Assembly (NCBI GenBank): GCA_028023455.1
Contig: JAQFVV010000183.1
Location: forward strand, 1,302,001 to 1,366,000
From: Epiperipatus broadwayi
Lineage: Eukaryota > Onychophora > Udeonychophora > Euonychophora > Peripatidae
Reading direction: 5' to 3'
Length of the DNA: 64,000 nucleotides
The translations under genes and the position numbers were made by a program. A model generated the notes under the pieces. That model was not told the DNA's origin and made no database searches. It saw only the letters and a list, made by a program, of their open reading frames with translations. Shown here piece after piece: positions 1-11,240 of the stretch; the stretch's first letter is position 1, and every line of letters starts with the position of its first letter.

Positions 1-179
1 TCAAAATTAATTTAATATGACAAAATAATAATCTAATATTTGTAAACTAACAGAATTATATCCTTTTATGATTCAAGTAAATAACCGAATGCTATATCTA
101 CATATAATACAAATCAAATGTTCGTTAATTTAAAAAACTATTGTAATAATAAAAATAATAAATATAACAGTGATTATAC

Positions 180-2025
180 TTTTAGTTAATTCCTTAATCT
201 GCCTCAACTGCTATTAAATTAAAAAAAAAAAAAAGCAAATGCCATCAACTCAAATCCCATGAATCTCAAATTTTAATATTAATAGCTTATCTATTAATTA
301 TATTCATTTTATTTATATTTATTAAAATTGCCTCCTTAATTTTTCTTTCATTATTGTTTCTCTCTTCATGAAGAATCTTAACACTTTTAATATCAAACTT
401 AAGTTTATATTTGCATGTCCTCTCTTCTGATTTAAGAAAACTTAAGCAGTCATTAAATCATCATTATTTTTACTTTTCACATGCTTGTATAACAATTCAT
501 GCTCCTTTATTTTTTTTTTCAATACTGCACATCGATTCACCTATATATGATAACATACATCCACAAAAAATTGATACACAACGTTTTCTGCTTGATAGAT
601 ATGACATTTTTAGAATTATTCACTAATTTATTAAAATTATTTGTAACACATAATTAAACATTAATTACATTCTTATATATATATCCTTAAAAAATTTCAC
701 TTGAGCATTTAAAAAATATTTTTTACTATCAATCGTCAACTCCTTTAAATCATTATAACTTTTTTAAAATTGTTATAGAGTATTATTAATCTGTCCCATC
801 TTATAGCCAATTTCAAGCAATTCCTTGGTAAATATTTCAATATTTTTCAATTTATCACATTGGTAATGACATAATTTTTCATTATGAAAAAAAAAATCTA
901 AAGCTTGCCATCTTATGCATAACTGATACTTTTGATTTACAATTTATATATCCCCATTTTTTCACTGGTTTGATTGTTAATTTATAACTTAGCATATTAT
1001 TATCTCTTGTAATATGTAAATCAAACTACTTAATATTTTATCCTGTTCATTTTCAATAGTCCATCCTCTAGAAGCAAATTTATATTATGGGTCTTTCCAC
1101 AAACAAAAATATTATCCACATATCTTTTGTAAATTTTAATATCTTTAAAAGAACACATATTTAAAATACTACTCTCATATGTAGACAAAACAAAATTGCT
1201 AACTTGTGCAACAACAAGTAGACCCATATGTCAATCTATAGATATTTGACAATATCCACCTTCAAAAAAAGCAATTATGTTATCATCAAAAAATTTTAAA
1301 GAAACAATAATAAATTTTGTCACATATTTACAAACACTTTTACTTTTTAATGCATGTTGAATTATTTTTATGGAATCCACTCTATCAATAGAACCATACA
1401 TTTCTACCATGTCTAATGAAGCAATAACATCATTCTTATTAATAACTATACTTTTAATTGTATCTATATAGTCAAAAGATGAAGCAATAGTATTTTCCCC
1501 AAATCCTACAAACTTTTGTAACAGCTTACCAATATATTTAAAAATCTGATACATAAATGAATCATCAAAATCAATCATAATTTACAAAATATTTACGAAA
1601 ATATGAGAACATATAGTGCAGAAAAAATATATCATACAATACCCACTATTACTTAAGGCTTTATTTTTAGCTTTTTTAAAAATACTGTTAATAAATTTTA
1701 TTCTCTGACCATCCAAATTATATTTGTCAATCAAAAAGTAATCAAGTTTATCCATTTGCACTTTAACTTTCTCAACATACTGACATTTCATCATTAAACT
1801 CATCTGCAGCCCTTTATCTTTCTTTTAAATAAATCATATTATCATTTTCCAGCCTCTGATTAAATTCCAAAATGGCCAACTTCCAGGAATTTTCATATAG
1901 AATCACATTAAATTTATGACAATTAATTTTCTTGATAATTTCATTGCTAATATGACTATCATCAGAAATCATTTCAAATAAATTTTGAACAGCTGCAATT
2001 AATTTTAAATTATAATCAACCTAAG
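180..2025 (-). pseudogene. Penelope-like element, left copy (reverse transcriptase plus GIY-YIG remnant)
   Basis: Decayed Penelope-like retroelement read on the minus strand. From 5' (about 2025) to 3' (about 180) it holds an N-terminal segment (1582-1803), the reverse transcriptase palm (1231-1578, with the motif-A-like string SLDMVEMYGSIDR), and a segment (1030-1227) with the GLP/VAQ region and YVDN where active elements have YVDD. A GIY-YIG endonuclease remnant lies near 400-630, and the conserved ERN-type helix after it is still visible around 340-380. Stops and frameshifts break it throughout, so it is inactive. It aligns along its length with the plus-strand copy at 2510-5895. It lacks the 1.5-kb insertion of that copy and therefore shows the empty site near 676-690. 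Families of this kind encode a reverse transcriptase related to telomerase; that is family knowledge, the motifs are seen here. Confidence 0.85.
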
Positions 2026-2160
2026 TATTGGGCCTACATATTTAGTGTATTTCTGAATCAAATGTATCTTATTATTTGAGAAGACAATTGACTTTTTTAG
2101 TTAATAAGTGGTATCAACAGACTTATAATGAAATGAATTTTGTTAATTAGTCATATACTA

Positions 2161-2505
2161 AGATCATCATCATCATCAACCATTATCAATCCATTCTGAT
2201 CTTTAGCTTCTCTTCTCCACATCACCCTTGCACACTTTCTTATTTCATCCATCCATCTCACATGTGGTCACTTTCTGGGTCTTTTATAATCACTTGGATT
2301 CCAGTTTAAGATTTCATTTGTTCATCTATTATTATCTCTTTTAGTAATATGTCCAGCCCAACTCCACTTCAGGATTTTAATTTTTTTCAATGAGGTCAGT
2401 AACACCTGTTTATTCTCTTACCCATATATTGTGTTTTCAATCTCTTCTTGTTACTCCCAACATGATTTTATCCATACTTCTTTGAATATATTAACAGTAC
2501 TTGGG
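2161..2505 (-). pseudogene. RTE-type LINE C-terminal fragment
   Basis: The minus strand encodes the C-terminal tail typical of RTE/BovB-like LINE reverse transcriptases: a KWSWAGHI-like string, then an R-D-N-N-R run where intact elements have DxRW, then PHVRWMDEIRK-like and MWRREAKD-like segments. Frameshifts and a stop interrupt it. On the plus strand it begins with a short (ATC)n run at 2162-2178, the usual 3' tail of such LINEs, so only the 3' end inserted. A second fragment of the same part lies at 29745-30075, also on the minus strand. It sits between the two Penelope copies and may have cut the 5' end of the right one. Confidence 0.75.
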
Positions 2506-2509
2506 ATGA

Positions 2510-3855
2510 TTATAATGATTCCTGATGATAATCATATTCATGATGGAATTATCAAAAAATTAATTGTCATAAATTTAATATGATTCCAAATGAAAAGTCA
2601 TGGGAATTGGCCATTTCAGAATTTAAACATAGGCTGAAGAATGATATGATTGGTTTGAATGAAGATAAAGGGCTGTGGATGTGTTTAATGACAAAATGTC
2701 AGCATAGTGAAAAAGTTAAAGTTGCAATGGATAAAGTTGTTTTCTTTTTGATTGAAGAATATAGTATGGATGGTCAGAGAATAAAATTTATTAACAGTAT
2801 TTTTTAAAAAAAGTAAAAAAAGAAAGCCTCGAGTAATGATGCAAACTCCTGCACTATATATCCTCATATTTTTGCAAATATAAAATTACATAAAGAAGGT
2901 AATCCTTTGTGAATTATGATTAATTTTGGTGATTCATTTATGTATCAGATTTCTAAATATAATGGTAAGCTGTTTCAGGAGTTGATTTGGGGGAAATACT
3001 ATTACTTTATTGTTTGACTTTGTAGATAGAATTAAAAATATAGTGATTAGTGAGAATGATATTATTGCTTCATTAGATGTGACAGAAATGTATGGTTTTA
3101 TTGATAGAATGAATTCCATAAAAATAATTCTACATGCATTAAAAAGTAAAGGACTTTGTAAATATTTGATCAAATTTATTATTGATTCTTTAAATTTTTT
3201 GATAACATTATTGCTTCTTTTGAAGATGGGTATTATAAAATGTCTAAAGGTTGGCCTATGGGTCTTCCTATTGTTGCACAAATTTGCAATTTTATTTTAT
3301 CTATGTATGAAAGTAGTATTTTAAATATGTCTTCTTTTAAAGATATTAAAATTTACAAAAGTTATGTGGATGAGTTTTTGTTTGCAGAAATACTAACACT
3401 ATAAATTTGCTTATAGAGGAGTTAAATAATCTGAATGGCTTGAAATGGTCTATTGAAAAGAAACAGGATGAAATTATTAAGTATTTGGATTTAATTATTA
3501 TAAGAGATAATAGTATGTTAATTTATAAATTAATAATCAAACCATTGCAAAAAAAGGAAATATATAAATTGTAAATCAAAAATATCAATTACACATAAGA
3601 TGTCAAGTTTTAGATCTTTTTTGTTTTGTAATGAAAAATTATGTTATTATCAGTGGGATAAATTAATAAAATATTGAGATATTTGTCAAGAAATTGCTTA
3701 AAGTTGGTTATAAAATAAAACATATTAGTAATAATCTATGTCATTTTAAAAGAGTTATAATGATTTAAAGGAGTTAAAGATTGATAGTAAAAAATGGATA
3801 TCTACTCCATATATTTCAAATCCTCAAGTGAAATTTTTTAAGGATATATATATAT
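2510..3855 (+). pseudogene. Penelope-like element, right copy, reverse transcriptase part
   Basis: Plus-strand sister of the element at 180-2025. The segment at 2580-2807 is the region before the palm. Segment 3010-3324 carries motif A (SLDVTEMYGFIDR). The palm continues in another frame near 3245-3320 with GWPMGLPIVAQ. Near 3360-3385 YVDE stands where YVDD is expected, and 3430-3510 holds a WSIEKK...KYLDLI string matching motifs D/E of Penelope-like enzymes. The pre-endonuclease linker (KWISTPYI) is at 3793-3816. Frameshifts and the changed catalytic motif make it inactive. The copy is broken at 3856 by a hammerhead-bearing insertion and resumes at 5389. Confidence 0.85.
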
Positions 3856-3954
3856 GATCAATAGATGGAGCTTTACCAAAACCTCCGAACAAGCATATTT
3901 TATTTAAATAAACATCAAAAGAGTCAGAATTCACTATCTCTTTCATTAGCTCCA

Positions 3955-4000
3955 CCTTCAGATCAGCTGATTTCATGCTAATTTGCTATCATCAGTGAAG
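3955..4000 (-). ncRNA. Hammerhead ribozyme motif, family 1 (core intact)
   Basis: On the minus strand: stem I strand CTTCA (3996-4000), CTGATGA (3989-3995), a 14-nt stem II region (3975-3988), GAA (3972-3974), the self-complementary stem III ATCAGCTGAT (3962-3971), C as the cleavage-site nucleotide (3961), and TGAAGG (3955-3960) closing stem I. All conserved core positions are present, including the A-U pair next to the cleavage site. Stem II is weak here: it keeps only G-C and C-G pairs and has U opposite U at its base. Type I topology with a mini stem III, as in Penelope-associated and retrozyme hammerheads. Confidence 0.65.
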
Positions 4001-4799
4001 AATAGGGGCCAGAAACTAGATCTAAACACTAACTGCAAGCGTTTATGCAATAAGTTCCTATCAGTTTGCAAGCATGAATTTTTCAGACACATAATGTCTT
4101 CAAACTCAGCCTAACAAACCAGGTAGCTACATGGAACTGATATCAGGTCAGTTTCACCACATAGTCAAAGCTTTGCAATATATAGCATTGCAAAAACATT
4201 TAAAGGTACATTTATGAAAAACAAAAATATGTTATAAATCATGTAACTTGCTATCGCTCGCATTTATGATCAATAGATGGAGCTTTACCAAAACCTCCGA
4301 GCAAGCATATTTTGTTTACATAAATGTCCAAAGTGTCAGAATTTACTATCTCTTTCGTTAGCTCTACCAAAACCTCCGAAGAAGTGTATTTTGTTTACAT
4401 AAACATCAAAAGAGTCAGAATTCACTATCTCTTTCATTAGCTCCACCTTTAGGTGAAGCTAATGAAAGAGATAATGAATTCTGACTTTTTTGACATTTAT
4501 ATAAACAAAATACGCTTTTTTGGAGGTTTTGGTAAAGCTCCATCTATTGATCATAAATGCAAGCTATGGAAAGTTATGTGATTTATATCTTGTTTTTCAT
4601 AAATGTACCTTTAAAGGTTTTTGCAATGATATATATTGCAGAGGCTTTGACTATGTGGTGAAACTGAACTGTTATCAGATCCATGAAGCTATCTGGCTTG
4701 TTAGACTGAGTTTGAAGACATTACTTGTCTGAAAAATTCATGCTTGCAAACTGATAGGAACTTGTTGCATAGTGTTTAGATCTAGTTTCTGGCCCCTAC

Positions 4800-4846
4800 C
4801 CTTCACTAATGATAGCAAATTAGCTTGAAATCAGCTGATCTGAAGG
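4800..4846 (+). ncRNA. Hammerhead ribozyme motif, family 1 (one core mutation)
   Basis: Same layout on the plus strand: CCTTCA (4800-4805), CTAATGA (4806-4812, the invariant G of CTGATGA is A), stem II region 4813-4826 with AGC paired to GCT, GAA (4827-4829), ATCAGCTGAT (4830-4839), C4840 and TGAAGG (4841-4846). Stem I is perfectly paired over six base pairs. The core mutation should abolish cleavage. Confidence 0.6.
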
Positions 4847-5191
4847 TGGATCTAATGAAAGAGATAGTGAATTCTGACTCTTTTGACATTTATGTAAACA
4901 AAATACACTTGTTTGGAGGTTTTGGTAAATACAAGCGATAGCAAGTTATGTGATTTATAACTTGTTTTGGTTTTTCATAAATGTACCTTTAAAGGTTTTT
5001 GCAATGATATATATTGCAGAGGCTTTGACTATGTGGTGAAACTGAACTGATATCAGACCCATGTAGCTATCTGGCTTGTTAGGCTGAGTTTGAAGACATT
5101 ACATGTCTCAAAAATTCATGCTTGCAAACTGATAGGAACTTGTTGCATAAACGCTTGGAGTTAATGTTTAGATCTAGTTTCTGGCCCCTAC

Positions 5192-5238
5192 CCTTTATTG
5201 ATGATAGCAAATTACCTTAAAATCAGCTGATCTGAAGG
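5192..5238 (+). ncRNA. Hammerhead ribozyme motif, family 1 (two core mutations)
   Basis: Second plus-strand copy, 392 bp downstream of the first. CCTTTA, TTGATGA (5198-5204, C3 changed to T), stem II region 5205-5218, AAA where GAA is required (5219-5221), ATCAGCTGAT (5222-5231), C5232 and TGAAGG (5233-5238). It is recognisable but expected to be dead. Confidence 0.55.
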
Positions 5239-5388
5239 TAGAGCTAACAAAAGAGATAGTGAATTCTGACTCTTTTGACATTTATGTAAACAAAATATGC
5301 TTGTTCGGAGGTTTTGGTAAAGCTCCATCTATTGATCATAAATGCAAGCATAGCAAGTTACATGATTTATAACTTGTTTTTGTTTTTC

Positions 5389-5895
5389 ATATATATATAA
5401 ATGTGTTTAATGTTTCATTTTGTGTTACAAATATTGTTAATAAATTAGTAAATAATTATAAAAATATCATATCTGTCAAGCAGAAAAGTAATGTTGTGAA
5501 TCAAATTTTTTGTGGATGTATGTTATCATATATAAATGAATCGAGTTGCAGTATAGAAAAAAGATTAAAGAAGCATGATGTTATACAAGTGTGTGAAAAG
5601 TAAAAATAATAATTATTTAATAAATGCTTGTTTTCTTGGATCATGAGAAAGGACATGTAAATATAAACAAGTTTGGTATTGAAAGAGTTAAGATTCTTCA
5701 TGAAGAGAGAAACCATAATAAAAGAAAAATTAAGGAGGCAATTTTAATAAATAGAAATAAAATGAACATAATTAATAGATAAGCTGCTAATATTAAAATT
5801 CAGGATTCATTGGATTTGAGTTGATGATGTTTGCATCGGGTCTTTTTTTTGTTTGTTTCTGAAGCAAGTTAAGGAATTAATGAAAATTACTTCTG
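5389..5895 (+). pseudogene. Penelope-like element, right copy, GIY-YIG endonuclease part
   Basis: Continuation of the right Penelope copy after the insertion. The reading frame at 5403-5603 contains CGCMLSYINESSCSIEKRL, matching the CGxxYIGET-R-L core of the Penelope GIY-YIG domain. A later frame (about 5689-5785) gives HEERNHNKRKIKEAI, the helix that carries the catalytic Glu in this family. Two or more frameshifts separate these pieces. The similarity to the left copy continues to about 5895. In intact elements this domain nicks target DNA to prime reverse transcription; this copy cannot. Confidence 0.8.
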
Positions 5896-6269
5896 CAAAT
5901 TGAAAGACTGTAGATAATAGTTGATTACCATTATATTTATTATATATGTTATAAATTCATTGTACCATTTTCAGCATATATTAAATACACTATAGTTATT
6001 TATTTATAAATTTTTGTGTTGTTGTTGAAATAAAAAGTCATTTTGAGAGATAAAATGATTTTGTATAAAAAAGTAGAATGCATTTTTTTGCCTTGGGTCC
6101 AGATAAGGTGACACTTCCAGATATTGACAGCATCTAGCTTTTTCCAGTTAATGTGAGCTTGCCTTATTGCTTTGCAATTCTGTGAACAACTTGTGAACTC
6201 ATATGCCATTCAACTTTGTCACTTATTTGTTTGTTATCTGACTCTATTACTATAAACAGCCAATTTATA

Positions 6270-7031
6270 TTGCTCTTCCGACAAATCAATTCTTGGTAGA
6301 TCATAGGGGATTTAAGAGCATTTCTCCCATCTTCCCATTATGCAACTAGGAGGAGGAGGATATTGATCATCTTATCTCCCATTGCTCAAAACTCAGAGAC
6401 ATGAAGATGAGATTGATATCTGGTATTAGGTCAGGATGTGCGGCACATGAGAACTGGAGAATTTGCTATAATCCGAATGGCAATCATGATTTTCTTTGCA
6501 AAGTGGCTGACCAGGTGTAGTGTTTTTTGAGACAACTTGGAAAACACATGGCAAGTCTTCAAGAAACACCTTTGCAGTCTGAAAACCAGAGATTATCTTA
6601 TAACATCCCACAGACTGTATGCAGACATGTGGGAACAGATCGCTCTGGATGAGCCAACAATCAAACCTCTAAAACTGACATCTAAGTTATAAAATGATTT
6701 GTCAACTGAAACTAGAAGAGATGAGAAAGAAGAATGTATGAAGATGGAAAAAGTGATGACAGGAAGAATGATGAAAAGGGGGAAGAAAAAAGGTAACACA
6801 AAACAGATGAAACCTACCACCAAATGAAAAATGGCTGCTTGATTTGACGCGGTGTAACCAAAGACCAAGATGTAACATAAATCTACACAAGATAAAAGAG
6901 AGATGCAAATTCAAATTGAATTCAATCAATGTAAACAAAGACTAAAATAAATGTAAATGAATAGAGCTGTAATCTAATGTAATCTATAGAATCTGTATTG
7001 CAGTAAATATTTCCTTAATAAAAAAAAAACT
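6270..7031 (+). mobile_element. 5'-truncated LINE 3' end with poly(A) and target-site duplication
   Basis: Retroposed fragment flanked by an exact 11-bp duplication GCCAATTTATA (6259-6269 and 7032-7042). It ends with a polyadenylation signal AATAAA (7017-7022) running into poly(A). Near the 5' end the plus strand encodes EEEDIDHLISHCSKLRDM, the C-x-C/H-C type motif at the C-terminus of many Jockey/CR1/I-group LINE proteins, with a stop just before it. The rest is untranslated tail. Its base composition is clearly richer in G+C than the surroundings, which suggests a recent arrival. The minus-strand reading frames here are shadows. Confidence 0.75.
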
Positions 7032-7042
7032 GCCAATTTATA

Positions 7043-8108
7043 GTCAGATCCCTTTCTGGGTATCTTCACCTATTGATCTGTTTCTGTTATTGTATATATT
7101 TTATTTGTACATATATCCATCCATTGATCTGTAGTGATAAATGCTAAATCCAATCAGCATAAGATTAAATCTAGTCAAGTAATTACTTGAAAGTAAGTTG
7201 AGTCATAATAGAAATCTTATACGTTTTGCTATAACAATAATATCAATTACTGTTGTAAGTCAATGATAACATATAACATATCCACTACATGCCCATAATC
7301 CAGGCTTACATCTAGGCAAAATTAACTAGTAATTTGTTTTAACAAATTTGCAACTGATGATCTATAGTCATATTGGCTAGCCATCAAATATTTTTAGCAA
7401 ATAAGTATATACCTATTTTTAGTTAGTGAATATGGTAATGATAGAAAAGTGTTTAAATTCTCATTCTCTAGCAAATGGTAAACCTAATGTACAGTACCTT
7501 TTATTTTATTATGCCTGAGGGGCTCTGAAGTAGTTATTTATAAATTATTTCAATTTTTATCTACATGTCTACATACACACATGTACTGGCATATAATAAA
7601 GTTGAAATGTGTAATTCCTCTTAGTCTACAGATAAATTTACACCAAAGCAACATTAAAAGAAAAGTTCTTAAAAACAAAATCTTAATTCTTTTTTAAAAT
7701 AAAAATTGCAATAAAAAATAAAATAGTTGACTTTTATTCTGGAAACATGTTATTTAACACTATTAAAGATTTTTAAATTTTAAATAAAATCCATTTTGGC
7801 AATCTTTGTAAACGTAATTTAAAGTAAAATGCCATTCAATATATTCAAATACAGATTAATACATTTTTAAAAATGTAATATTTATAAATCGGCTTTAAAC
7901 TACTATTTTTTAGCTTGAGGTAAAAATCTAATGTAAATTGTGGCAAAAACATCCCCCCCCCCCATTGTCCCCTCTTAGATGATAATTGAAAATAGATAAC
8001 TATGAAGCTGCTTTAGAAAATAATTTTATAAAAATCATAATTTTTATAGCAATTTATATTTAAACGATTGGTTACTAAATATTCCACAAAAAAATACATA
8101 AAAATCAA
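7043..8108. other. AT-rich spacer
   Basis: I see no gene or recognised element here. It contains a poly(C) run of 10 at about 7953-7962 and otherwise simple AT-rich sequence. Confidence 0.5.
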
Positions 8109-8212
8109 TTTTTTTTTTTTTTTTGGAGGCAAACCTGCAACAACCGTCTGCAACCAACTTCTTGCTTGCAATGCTGCTGCGCTGACCTCTCGGCTAACAA
8201 TGCTTGACACGT
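8109..8212 (-). mobile_element. tRNA-derived SINE (5' tRNA-like head, poly(A) tail)
   Basis: On the minus strand the sequence starts with tgtcaagcattgttagccg, resembles a tRNA 5' half with an A-box-like TTAGCCGAGAGGTCA, and ends in a 16-base A run (T run at 8109-8124 on the plus strand). The opening tgtcaagc phrase is shared with the tRNA-Gly-like SINE at 16243. The T arm is too diverged to recognise. Pol III promoter function is inferred from the family. Confidence 0.55.
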
Positions 8213-8387
8213 AAAAAGCAATTTAATGGTGTTATTTGTAGTTATATGATATGTAAATGTAATAACATACTGGAGTGATTTCATCGTCTATAATTAAATG
8301 TTGAATGTCTAGAAAATTTTAAACTTTATTTAAACTTTTCAAATACAAACAACTTTTTAGTAATAAAACAAGCAAAACTATCCATAC

Positions 8388-8535
8388 TGTAGTGCCACTC
8401 AGTGCCAACCAGAGTAATCAATGGATGCCAGAAGGCTTGTGCATAAAATCCCTATCTAGTGTCTACTCATCCAATATCACCAGACTAGTTTCTGGCTTGT
8501 GGCCTTCATCAGTGAGGAGCTTCGGATATTTATGT
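8388..8535 (-). mobile_element. Hammerhead-bearing repeat, family 3
   Basis: Unit containing the phrases 'tagtgccactcagtgccaac' and 'ggatgccagaaggcttgtgc', also present at 20965-21125, 25685-25800 and twice in the palindrome at 52111-52391. The hammerhead-bearing strand is minus. This is the only family-3 copy that keeps the complete ribozyme. No coding capacity; the short reading frame across it has no recognisable product. Confidence 0.6.
8473..8530 (-). ncRNA. Hammerhead ribozyme motif, family 3 (core intact)
   Basis: Minus strand: outer stem I AATATC/GATATT (8473-8478 with 8525-8530, six pairs), a short inner stem I (TCA with TGG), CTGATGA (8506-8512), stem II with GGC/GCC closing a CACAA loop (8493-8505), GAA (8490-8492), mini stem III ACTAGT (8484-8489) and C8483 at the cleavage site. 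The core nucleotides are all present. The weak points are an A opposite A at the base of stem II and a short inner stem I with one wobble pair and an internal loop. Confidence 0.6.
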
Positions 8536-9343
8536 ATTGTTATTATTAACAAGCAGCTTGTATTTGAAAACTTTATATGAAGTTTAAAATATTCTTAATA
8601 TTCAACATTTAATGATAGATGATGAAAATAGTTAAACATATTATCACATCTAATACACCAACATCACACACGTTCAGGCAAAATCCTAATAATAAACTTA
8701 TTCTTTTAAATTATACATGTAGAATATCATTCATCCTAATATCTATTATTCAGAAACTTTAATTATCCAAACTAAATTTTAAAAGCAATTATGAACAAAG
8801 TTAATGTTGAAATTGAAGTAATTGAGACTCCTTGTGAGCTATGTATAAATTATTAATCACAAATAGAAAGAATGGAATGATATCATTCATTTTTTTAGCT
8901 CTGATGTTGTATTTAAGCATTTATTTGTTGACATAATATAATGCAGAGTGTGAAATCTATATATTAGTTTAATTAAAGTATGACCCAAACTATTCTAAAA
9001 TCATTATTAAATATAAAGATGTTAAAGGTAAACACATAACTCCAGCTTAGTTACACATTATTGTTTAGCAACATATTATTTTTCTCACTATTGTTATGAC
9101 ACTTAAAGCAATAAAGTGCTTTTTACTTTCTATATAGCCAACTATTTATTATTTAAAAGGATATATATTAAGCGAATGTATTTATAAAACACAGCGGTAT
9201 AGATAAAGTTTGTTACCTTTTAAATTATAGTTATTTAAATTATCTATGATTTTTTCCAATTTTTTGCTTTGTTCCGTGCATTTTGAAATGTTTAATTACT
9301 GGCATGGGTATTAATAATAATTGTGTGTAATATCACTCTATAT
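8536..9343. other. AT-rich spacer
   Basis: No gene or recognised element; simple AT-rich sequence up to the hAT MITE, whose left target duplication copy is at 9336-9343. Confidence 0.5.
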
Positions 9344-9596
9344 CAGTGATGGCGAACCTATGACCCGTGGGTCAGACCCTGACCCACGCAGGTTTTTTAA
9401 ATGACCCCTATATTATAAAAAGGAAACGTAAACTTTTTAGAGGACTTTAAAACTGAGAACCAAAAAAAGTAGTTTTTAACCATCCTCCCCTACCCCTTTC
9501 CAAGTGACGCCACTGACATAGTGACCCACGAACTAGTACTAAAAAAAACTACTGAACAAAGGTTGACCCACTTCTCAAAAAGGTTCGCCATCACTG
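9344..9596. mobile_element. hAT-type MITE with terminal inverted repeats and 8-bp target duplication
   Basis: 253-bp non-autonomous DNA transposon. The terminal inverted repeats are CAGTGATGGCGAACCT (9344-9359) and its exact reverse complement (9581-9596). The flanks ctctatat (9336-9343) and ctctatgt (9597-9604) are an 8-bp duplication with one mismatch, the length made by hAT transposases. A subterminal inverted motif (gtgggtca/tgaccca) is also visible. No transposase is encoded; an autonomous partner must exist or have existed elsewhere. Confidence 0.88.
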
Positions 9597-9604
9597 CTCT
9601 ATGT

Positions 9605-11240
9605 CATTGTTTTCTAATATAATTAGTAGTAATAAAATATTAAGAAACATAAAACAAAGAATTTAAAATAATAACTTTCTTATAACGATTGTTAGTGCAG
9701 AGGTGAAACTTTAGTACAGATTTCAGTTTAAGATGGAAATTATAGTCAATAAATTAATCTATAAATCTTAAAAATATTGATATTAAAAAATGATCGCAAT
9801 GAGATAAGTAAACTATGTAACCATAATTACAAATGTGATTTTGAGCAGGTTATGAAATCAAGCAAAACTGTTATATCATTCTTAAAAGTTGCTATTCATA
9901 TGATTCGAATTATATTCGTGTGCAAATACGTAAAATATTGTACTTAGCATTGGTGTTTCAGCTAAATTGAACCTGCCATTGTGTGGGTAAAGAATATTAT
10001 TTTGAAAATGTTGTAAAGGTACTGCAATTCATATGAGAAAAAAGACTAAAAAATCTATCCAATAAAAATAAAATATAATTGTGCTAAACTTTATATAAAC
10101 AAATTAATCCCCAAACAAAATTTAAATTCTACCAGTCAATAAATTCACATGAAACAGACTTTTACTATTTTTATAAACCATCCAAATACTAATTAATAAG
10201 CTTCTCCAAGATGATTATTTCATGGCTTATAGCAAAACATCATTTTTCAGTTGGTTGCTGACCAATTGGTAACAATCCAGGTAGTTTACAAAGCTTTATT
10301 TTTATCTCTCAAAATTCTGATCAATTAGTAAAGAGTGAACAATTGGGTATTAAAGTGTATTTACTTAATTTACTAAAATTTACAAGTTTAATATTTAAAA
10401 ATATTTTTATTGGTATATTAATTACTAATTGATTAATATTTAACATATAAAAGTAAAAAAAAAAATTGTTTTGTTACTGATGGCAGTAAAACCAGTTGAG
10501 AAATGGTATTTATAATGTCAAAAATGACTGCCCTGAAGAAGTTAATTGGTTTATATTTTAATATGATGTTAAAGATAGTAAAATATTGTGATGGGGGAAT
10601 TTATTGGATGGCATGACTGAAACTTTGTTTGAAAAGTTTGGCGTTTAGTAATTGTAAGGATATTTGTCTGACTTACTTTAAGGGAATAATAAAATTATTT
10701 TTAACTTTATACTTCTAGCTTGGAAAGCACTACGTGCGGGGCATGAGTCCCTGAAGATTCATAAAATATATTTAGGAACCATTGAATTCTTTAAAAAAAA
10801 GTGCAACAATATAAAAAAATAAAAGTATTTCCTTTAAAAAATATAATAAAAATGTAATAATGCTTCTTTTTTATTCTAATCCAGTAGTAGTTACATTGAG
10901 TAAATATTATCCATAACAAAACAAAAGAAACAATTATATCCAATCATTAAACAAAATTAATAATGTTCAGAAAGTTTAACTCCGCAGTGAAAAATAGCAA
11001 TGTAAATTATTGTTTCTTAAATTATGTGTTTTGTTATATTTCTTAATTCATCAAAAAAATCTTAGGAAATCTTGTCAGAAGTCTGTCTAAGAACTGAAGT
11101 CATAAATAAAAATAGGTTGCACATCATATAAGAGTTATTAATCAGCTATAAATATTTTATATGTGTAAAAATTTAAAACATAATACCTTCTTTAAAATTT
11201 CATTCCTGCAAAGAAGTATATATATACACACACACGCATG
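9605..11240. other. AT-rich spacer
   Basis: About 1.6 kb in which I see no gene, RNA gene or recognised repeat. Confidence 0.45.

Larger units (their letters stand above)
3856..5388. mobile_element. Hammerhead-bearing retrozyme-like element (family 1) inserted in the Penelope copy
   Basis: A 1.53-kb insertion splits the right Penelope copy. It is flanked by 11-12 bp of (AT)n, at 3844-3855 and 5389-5399; the left Penelope copy has a single (TA)n stretch at the equivalent place (about 676-690), so the insertion and its target duplication are read directly. The insert is an imperfect mirror: minus-oriented units at 3856-4445, then plus-oriented head-to-tail units at 4446-5388. Each full unit contains the phrase 'tttggtaaagctccatctat' and a hammerhead motif; the two plus motifs are 392 bp apart. 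It has no coding capacity, so it must depend on enzymes supplied in trans. Confidence 0.75.

Noticed and set aside
411-626. Plus-strand open frame of 71 codons
   Set aside because: It is antisense to the GIY-YIG region of the left Penelope copy; the matching antisense frame appears at 5501-5716 in the right copy.
3856-5388. CRISPR array or satellite
   Set aside because: Units are about 400 bp, mirrored, and carry ribozyme motifs; there are no short regular spacers, and the setting is eukaryotic.
6593-6938. Overlapping minus-strand frames of 78-91 codons, hydrophobic
   Set aside because: They run antisense through the LINE 3' end at 6270-7031, which has its own coding signal on the plus strand.
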